A model generated the notes under the pieces. It did no database searches, had not been told where the DNA came from, and worked only from the letters and a program-made list of their open reading frames with translations. DNA of 10,508 nucleotides from Porticoccus sp965660005 (GTDB taxonomy: Bacteria > Pseudomonadota > Gammaproteobacteria > Pseudomonadales > Porticoccaceae), in NCBI RefSeq assembly GCF_965660005.1, contig NZ_CBFHYF010000049.1, positions 1 through 10,508 on the forward strand, given 5' to 3'. Position numbers and translations under genes: made by a program. Shown piece after piece: positions 6,638 to 10,508 of this stretch. Numbering within the stretch: position 1 is the stretch's first letter; each line of letters begins with the position of its first letter.

Positions 6638-8937
6638 CAGTTAAGTTTGACCGCTCTCAGGCGCAGGGCATTGCCGATCACGCTGACGGATGACAGGGAC
6701 ATGGCGGCGGCGGCAATGATCGGAGATAACAGTAACCCTGTGAACGGGTAGAGGATGCCTGCTGCAATCGGGACCCCGGCGGCGTTGTAGGCAAAGGCAA
6801 AAAACAGGTTCTGGCGAATGTTGCACATGGTGGCGCGGGATAAACGACAGGCACCGACGATGCCTGTCAGGTCACCCCTGAGCAGTGTTACGCCAGCGCT
6901 TTCGATGGCGACATCGGTGCCGGTGCCCATGGCGATTCCCACATCCGCGCTGGCCAGTGCCGGGGCATCGTTCACACCATCGCCGACCATGGCTACAATG
7001 CGGCCCTGATCCTGCAGACGGCGAACGGCGAGGCTTTTATCCTCGGGTAAAACCTCTGCTTCCACTTCATCGATGTTTAACTGGCGCGCAATGGCCTCCG
7101 CTGACGTGCGGTTGTCACCCGTCAGCATGACCACGCGAAGGCCATCATGTTGTAATGCGCGGATGGCGGTTGCAGTGGTTTCCTTGATGGGATCTGCTAT
7201 CGCAAACAAGCCTGCATATTGGCCGTTGATGGCGATGAAGATGACGGTGGCACCATCATGACGAAGCGCCTCGGCGCTATCGGTGCAGGTTGACAGATCG
7301 ACAGCTTGATCAGCCATCAACAGACGATTGCCGAGGGCAACTTGAGTGCAATCAAACCTGCCGGTGACCCCCTTGCCATTGAAGGCATGGAAGTCCTCGG
7401 GTTCAGATAACGTCAGCTTCAACTCCCCAGCTTTTGCCAACATGGCCTCCGCCAGCGGGTGTTCGCTCGATCGCTCCAGGCTCGCGCCGAGTCGCAGCAA
7501 GGTCTCCTCAGCAAATCCGGAAGCAGGGTGGATGCCAGTTACCTGGGGTCTGCCTTCCGTCAGCGTGCCGGTTTTGTCGATCACCACGGTATCCACTTTT
7601 TCCAGCCGTTCCAGTGCTTCGGCATTGCGAATCAGGACGCCGGCCTGTGCCCCACGCCCGACTCCGACCATGATTGACATCGGTGTGGCCAGTCCCAATG
7701 CGCACGGGCAGGCAATAATTAGCACGCTGACGGCCGCAATGAGGGCAAACGCCATCGGTGGGGTGGGTCCCCATATCGACCAGACAATAAATGCGATGAC
7801 GGCAATGAGCATCACGACCGGCACAAAAACTCCTGAAACCCTGTCAGTCAGACCCTGAATCGGCGCTCGTGTTCGCTGTGCATTGGCCACCATCTGGACG
7901 ATCTGTGAAAGCATGGTATCCCGGCCGATTTTATCGGCACGCATGATGAAAGAGCCCTGTCCATTGATACTGCCGCCAATGACCCTGTCCCCCGGTTGTT
8001 TTTTGACGGCCAGTGGCTCTCCAGTCACCATCGATTCATCGATATTGGAGCGGCCTTCAAGCACTTCGCCATCCAGTGGCACCTTGTCGCCGGGTCTAAC
8101 CCTGAGGCGCTCGCCCACGTTTACCTGATCGAGAGGGATATCTGCTTCACCGCCCTGGTCATCCAGCCGCCGCGCTGTAGTCGGCGCCAGATTCAAGAGT
8201 GCACGAATGCCCCCCGAGGTTTTTTCCCGGGCGCGCAATTCGAGTACCTGGCCCAGCAGCACCAGCACGATAATCACGGCAGCGGCTTCAAAATAGACGG
8301 CGACCGAACCACCCTGTTGGCGGAATGCCGGTGGAAAGAAATCCGGTGTCAGTGTGGCAAACAGGCTGTACAGCCAGGCGGCTCCGGTGCCGATGGCAAT
8401 CAGGGTAAACATGTTCAGGTTGCGACTTAGAATGGAATTCCAGCCACGCTGGAAGAACGGCCATCCGGCCCATAGCACCACGGGGGTGGCGAGCAGTAAC
8501 TGCACCCAGTTAGAGAGTTGTGGTGTAATCCGTTCGCCGGTATGAAAGAAATGGCTACTCATTTCGAGGATGAAAACCGGTAGTGCCAGTATCAGTCCAA
8601 CCCGGAAGCGCCGGGTCATATCGAGTAATTCTGCCGAGGGTTCGCTGTCGGCGGTAATTTCTTCCGGCTCCAGTGCCATCCCGCAGATTGGGCAATCCCC
8701 CGGCCCCTGCTGTTGAATCTCGGGATGCATGGGGCAGGTAAAGAGTGCCCCCGGCAGGGTTTTTTGTTCCTCGGGTGGGCCGTCCAGATAACGTGCGGGG
8801 TCGTTCTCAAACTTTTCCCGGCAGCGGGCGGCACAGAAATACCAGATTTTGCCTCCATGATGGGCAGAATGGCTGGTGTTCTGTGGGTTGACGGTCATGC
8901 CACAGACGGGATCTTTCGCTTCGGCAGGCTCACTCAT
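6637..8937 (-). CDS. Cu(I)-translocating P1B-type ATPase with YHS and HMBD N-terminal domains
   Basis: A 766-residue inner-membrane pump that exports Cu(I), or possibly Ag(I), from the cytoplasm using ATP. N-terminus: a YHS domain at about 9-52 (DPVCGM, then C35 and C39 in WYFCAARC), then a heavy-metal-binding domain at about 66-91 (CPMHP, CPICGM). There is no classical HMA domain with MxCxxC. Core: first membrane helices from about 111, actuator motif near 304-307 (TGEP), CPC metal-site motif at 410-412, phosphorylation motif DKTGT at 454-458, SEHP with His493 of the nucleotide site, and GDGVND at 652-657. The last two helices carry the group-1 signatures FAYNAAGVP and MSLSSVSVIGN, pointing to Cu(I)/Ag(I) rather than Zn/Cd. 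The YHS plus HMBD layout matches CopF/SilP-like pumps. ATG lies one base after the stop of the upstream helical protein, with no good ribosome-binding site of its own, so translational coupling is likely. The gene appears complete. Confidence 0.95.
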   Translation of the reverse strand: MSEPAEAKDPVCGMTVNPQNTSHSAHHGGKIWYFCAARCREKFENDPARYLDGPPEEQKTLPGALFTCPMHPEIQQQGPGDCPICGMALEPEEITADSEPSAELLDMTRRFRVGLILALPVFILEMSSHFFHTGERITPQLSNWVQLLLATPVVLWAGWPFFQRGWNSILSRNLNMFTLIAIGTGAAWLYSLFATLTPDFFPPAFRQQGGSVAVYFEAAAVIIVLVLLGQVLELRAREKTSGGIRALLNLAPTTARRLDDQGGEADIPLDQVNVGERLRVRPGDKVPLDGEVLEGRSNIDESMVTGEPLAVKKQPGDRVIGGSINGQGSFIMRADKIGRDTMLSQIVQMVANAQRTRAPIQGLTDRVSGVFVPVVMLIAVIAFIVWSIWGPTPPMAFALIAAVSVLIIACPCALGLATPMSIMVGVGRGAQAGVLIRNAEALERLEKVDTVVIDKTGTLTEGRPQVTGIHPASGFAEETLLRLGASLERSSEHPLAEAMLAKAGELKLTLSEPEDFHAFNGKGVTGRFDCTQVALGNRLLMADQAVDLSTCTDSAEALRHDGATVIFIAINGQYAGLFAIADPIKETTATAIRALQHDGLRVVMLTGDNRTSAEAIARQLNIDEVEAEVLPEDKSLAVRRLQDQGRIVAMVGDGVNDAPALASADVGIAMGTGTDVAIESAGVTLLRGDLTGIVGACRLSRATMCNIRQNLFFAFAYNAAGVPIAAGILYPFTGLLLSPIIAAAAMSLSSVSVIGNALRLRAVKLN

Positions 8938-8938
8938 G

Positions 8939-9397
8939 TCAGAGATCGCTCATTCTCCCCGTCTGAGTAGCCAGCCGCATCACTTCGTGTTCCTCCATTT
9001 CGAGTAACGACTCCAGCAGACCCCGAGCTTCAGGGATTTCTGCTTTACTCGAGAGTGTCCGGTAAAGCTCGATCATCTGTTCGTGCAGGCTGAAAACTTC
9101 CTGACAGATATCATCAAAACCCAGCTTGCCAAAGGGGATATTGCAAGGCTGGGAAATTTTGATCGGTTGATGTGACAAATAATCGTAAACATAGGTTTGC
9201 ATGGCTTTCTGATCTGCCTGCTGTTCAAACTGGGCAACCATCCTCTCCATTTCCGTTTCGTGATTCGACAGGTAGTCGAGTAGTAACCTGGCGCGTTCCT
9301 CCTGGTTTTCGTCGATACTCTTATTGAGGCAATGGGCCAGATGCGCATGCAGTTGGCGGGTCCAGTCGATCAATTCGGCAAAGGTTTTGATTTCCAT
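8939..9397 (-). CDS. small helical ferritin/rubrerythrin-like protein, cotranscribed with the Cu-ATPase
   Basis: A 152-residue cytoplasmic protein without signal peptide or membrane segment. Sequence and length suggest a four-helix bundle. The first helix has His17, His19, His22 and Cys23 (QLHAHLAHCLN), the second NHETEMERM (E47, E51), the third VFSLHEQMIELYRTL (H105, E106, E110), and the last LLESLLEMEEHEVMRLATQT (E133, E135, E136, H137). Glu and His at helix positions like these recall the metal-binding faces of ferritin-like and rubrerythrin-like proteins. The exact family is not recognised, and metal binding is inferred. ATG 9397 is preferred because GGAG lies 5 bases upstream; an ATG at 9409 in the same frame would add four residues. 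Its TGA is one base from the ATPase start, so the two form one operon and a role linked to metal or redox stress is likely. Confidence 0.75.
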   Translation of the reverse strand: MEIKTFAELIDWTRQLHAHLAHCLNKSIDENQEERARLLLDYLSNHETEMERMVAQFEQQADQKAMQTYVYDYLSHQPIKISQPCNIPFGKLGFDDICQEVFSLHEQMIELYRTLSSKAEIPEARGLLESLLEMEEHEVMRLATQTGRMSDL

Positions 9398-9422
9398 CCT
9401 CACTCCCATTATTTTGCTTCTC

Positions 9423-9450
9423 AGTATTCATGATTATTTTAATCGGTCAA
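9423..9450 (-). promoter_or_regulatory. promoter of the ferritin-like/Cu-ATPase operon with a spacer dyad
   Basis: On the minus strand TTGACC (complement of 9445-9450) and AATACT (complement of 9423-9428) are 16 bases apart. The spacer begins with the inverted repeat GATTA-AAA-TAATC (complement of 9432-9444). Transcription would start near 9416, about 20 bases before the ATG at 9397. The dyad could be an operator, but AT-rich dyads also arise by chance. Upstream, 9451-9567 holds no gene; an imperfect palindrome around TCAGCTGA sits near 9520-9530. Confidence 0.45.
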
Positions 9451-9567
9451 TGAACGCGCTGATATATCGATAAACGGTTCACCACAATCGGGCCTTTTAC
9501 CCGGTGCATTACAGGGCTCAGCTGAACCTGTATTTTGCGGTGCCACTTGGCTAAATGAAACAGCTTG

Positions 9568-10508
9568 TCACGACATCATCTCTGCTCCTATCCATCGCCA
9601 GTTGAGTACCTCCGGCATATCCTGACCGTATTCATTGATGTAGGCCTTGTGCTCGGTCAACTTGATAAGGAGTTGTCGCTTCAACTCAGCCCCCTGTTGA
9701 CCGGTCTGGGGCAGATGATCAATGACTACCATGGCCAGATGAAAGCGATCCATCCTGTTTCGGACTGTCATGTCAAAGGGTGTTGTGGTGGATCCCTCTT
9801 CCCGAAATCCCCGCACATGGAGGTTTTGGTGATTATGGCGGCGATAGGTGAGCCGGTGAATCAGCAGTGGGTAGCCATGATAGGCAAAAATAACCGGTTT
9901 GTTTGTTGTGAACAGGGCATCGAAGTCGGCATCGTTTAACCCGTGAGGATGTTTGCTGTCCGGCAGCAGGCGCATCAGATCCACCACATTGATGACCCGG
10001 ATTTTCACCGCCGGCAATGCTTCGCGCAGTATTGATACGGCCGCCAGGGTTTCCAGCGTGGGCACATCCCCGCAGCAGGCCATCACCACATCCGGTTCAT
10101 CCTGTCCCTCACTGCCTGCCCAGGACCAGATGCCGATACCGGCAGTGCAGTGTTTGACCGCCTGGTCCATGGTCAGCCATTGGGGCGCAGACTGTTTGCC
10201 GGCCACGATGACATTCACGTAGTTGCGGCTGCGCAGGCAGTGATCGGTAACCGAGAGCAGGGTATTGGCATCCGGTGGCAGATAGACGCGGATAATTTTG
10301 GCCTGCTTGTTGGCAACCACGTCGATGAACCCCGGATCCTGATGGCTGAAGCCATTGTGGTCCTGGCGCCAGACATGGGAGGATAGTAGGTAGTTCAGCG
10401 AGGCTATCGGTGGTCGCCAGGCGATTTCACCGGCCACATCCAGCCATTTTGCATGTTGGTTGAACATGGAATCGACAATGTGAATAAAGGCCTCATAGCA
10501 GGAAAAAA
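9568..10508 (-). CDS. xfp: phosphoketolase (xylulose-5-P/fructose-6-P), C-terminal part
   Basis: The 3' part of a thiamine-diphosphate enzyme that splits xylulose 5-phosphate (and often fructose 6-phosphate) with phosphate to give acetyl phosphate. About 312 C-terminal residues are visible; the family has about 790, so the 5' 60 percent lies beyond the right edge. The frame runs open to the edge and starts within SCYEAFIHIVDSMFNQHAKW, so the internal ATG at 10467 is not the start. Family blocks are clear: RPPIASLNYLLSSHVWRQDH, NGFSHQDPGFID, RVYLPPDANTLLSV, CLRSRNYVNVIVAGKQ, HCTAGIGIW, DVVMACCGDVPTLETLAA, HPHGLNDADFDALF, VIFAYHGYPLLIHRL and EEGSTTTPFDM. It ends at TGA 9568-9570. The acetyl-phosphate product usually feeds acetate kinase or phosphotransacetylase; neither is in view. 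No sign of damage in the visible part. Confidence 0.95.
   Translation of the reverse strand, partial: FSCYEAFIHIVDSMFNQHAKWLDVAGEIAWRPPIASLNYLLSSHVWRQDHNGFSHQDPGFIDVVANKQAKIIRVYLPPDANTLLSVTDHCLRSRNYVNVIVAGKQSAPQWLTMDQAVKHCTAGIGIWSWAGSEGQDEPDVVMACCGDVPTLETLAAVSILREALPAVKIRVINVVDLMRLLPDSKHPHGLNDADFDALFTTNKPVIFAYHGYPLLIHRLTYRRHNHQNLHVRGFREEGSTTTPFDMTVRNRMDRFHLAMVVIDHLPQTGQQGAELKRQLLIKLTEHKAYINEYGQDMPEVLNWRWIGAEMMS

Noticed and set aside
7346..7858. 170-codon plus-strand frame within the Cu-ATPase gene, and similar long frames opposite copA and copB.
   Set aside because: These are antisense shadows of strongly supported genes, with no motifs or ribosome-binding sites.
9520..9540. Imperfect palindrome around TCAGCTGA flanked by ACAGG and CCTGT, considered as a phosphoketolase terminator.
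   Set aside because: The two symmetry axes do not coincide and no T-run follows on the minus strand.

Overview
The window is a chromosomal segment of a gammaproteobacterium with moderate GC content. The assignment rests on a close YajQ homologue, an ArfB that aligns residue for residue with the E. coli protein around its GGQ motif, and a CopA/CopB pair of the Pseudomonas/PcoAB type. An aquatic genus is plausible, but the sequence alone does not decide it.

Left part (1-3640), housekeeping genes and gene decay. After the 3' tip of an unidentified gene and a 433-base non-coding stretch comes an intact yajQ. The next 2.5 kb holds three separate lesions. (a) At 1031-1408, the 3' end of a LuxR-type regulator (minus strand) is fused head to head with the 3' end of a sodium/solute symporter (plus strand). 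This looks like the scar of a deletion that removed both 5' halves of a divergent pair. (b) A long membrane protein with conserved TM-helix repeats (mechanosensitive-channel-like, minus strand) is split by a +1 frameshift at or near a run of six A. (c) arfB, the stalled-ribosome rescue hydrolase, carries an in-frame amber codon where E. coli has Gln, although the basic tail beyond it is preserved.

Middle part (3690-9450), a copper-resistance island. On the plus strand are a small secreted Cys/His-rich protein (CopL-like), the multicopper oxidase CopA and the outer-membrane protein CopB. Converging on them from the minus strand is a two-gene unit: a small helical ferritin/rubrerythrin-like protein and a Cu(I)-type P1B ATPase with YHS and heavy-metal-binding domains at its N-terminus. 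Together they would export Cu(I) from the cytoplasm (ATPase), oxidise or sequester it in the periplasm (CopA and the small protein), and handle it at the outer membrane (CopB). A palindrome centred between promoter-like hexamers lies just before copA. A second dyad lies between the promoter elements of the ATPase unit. No copper-responsive regulator gene is present in the window.

Right edge (9568-10508): the C-terminal part of a phosphoketolase gene (minus strand), cut by the window end. No rRNA, tRNA, CRISPR array, insertion sequence or integrase was seen.
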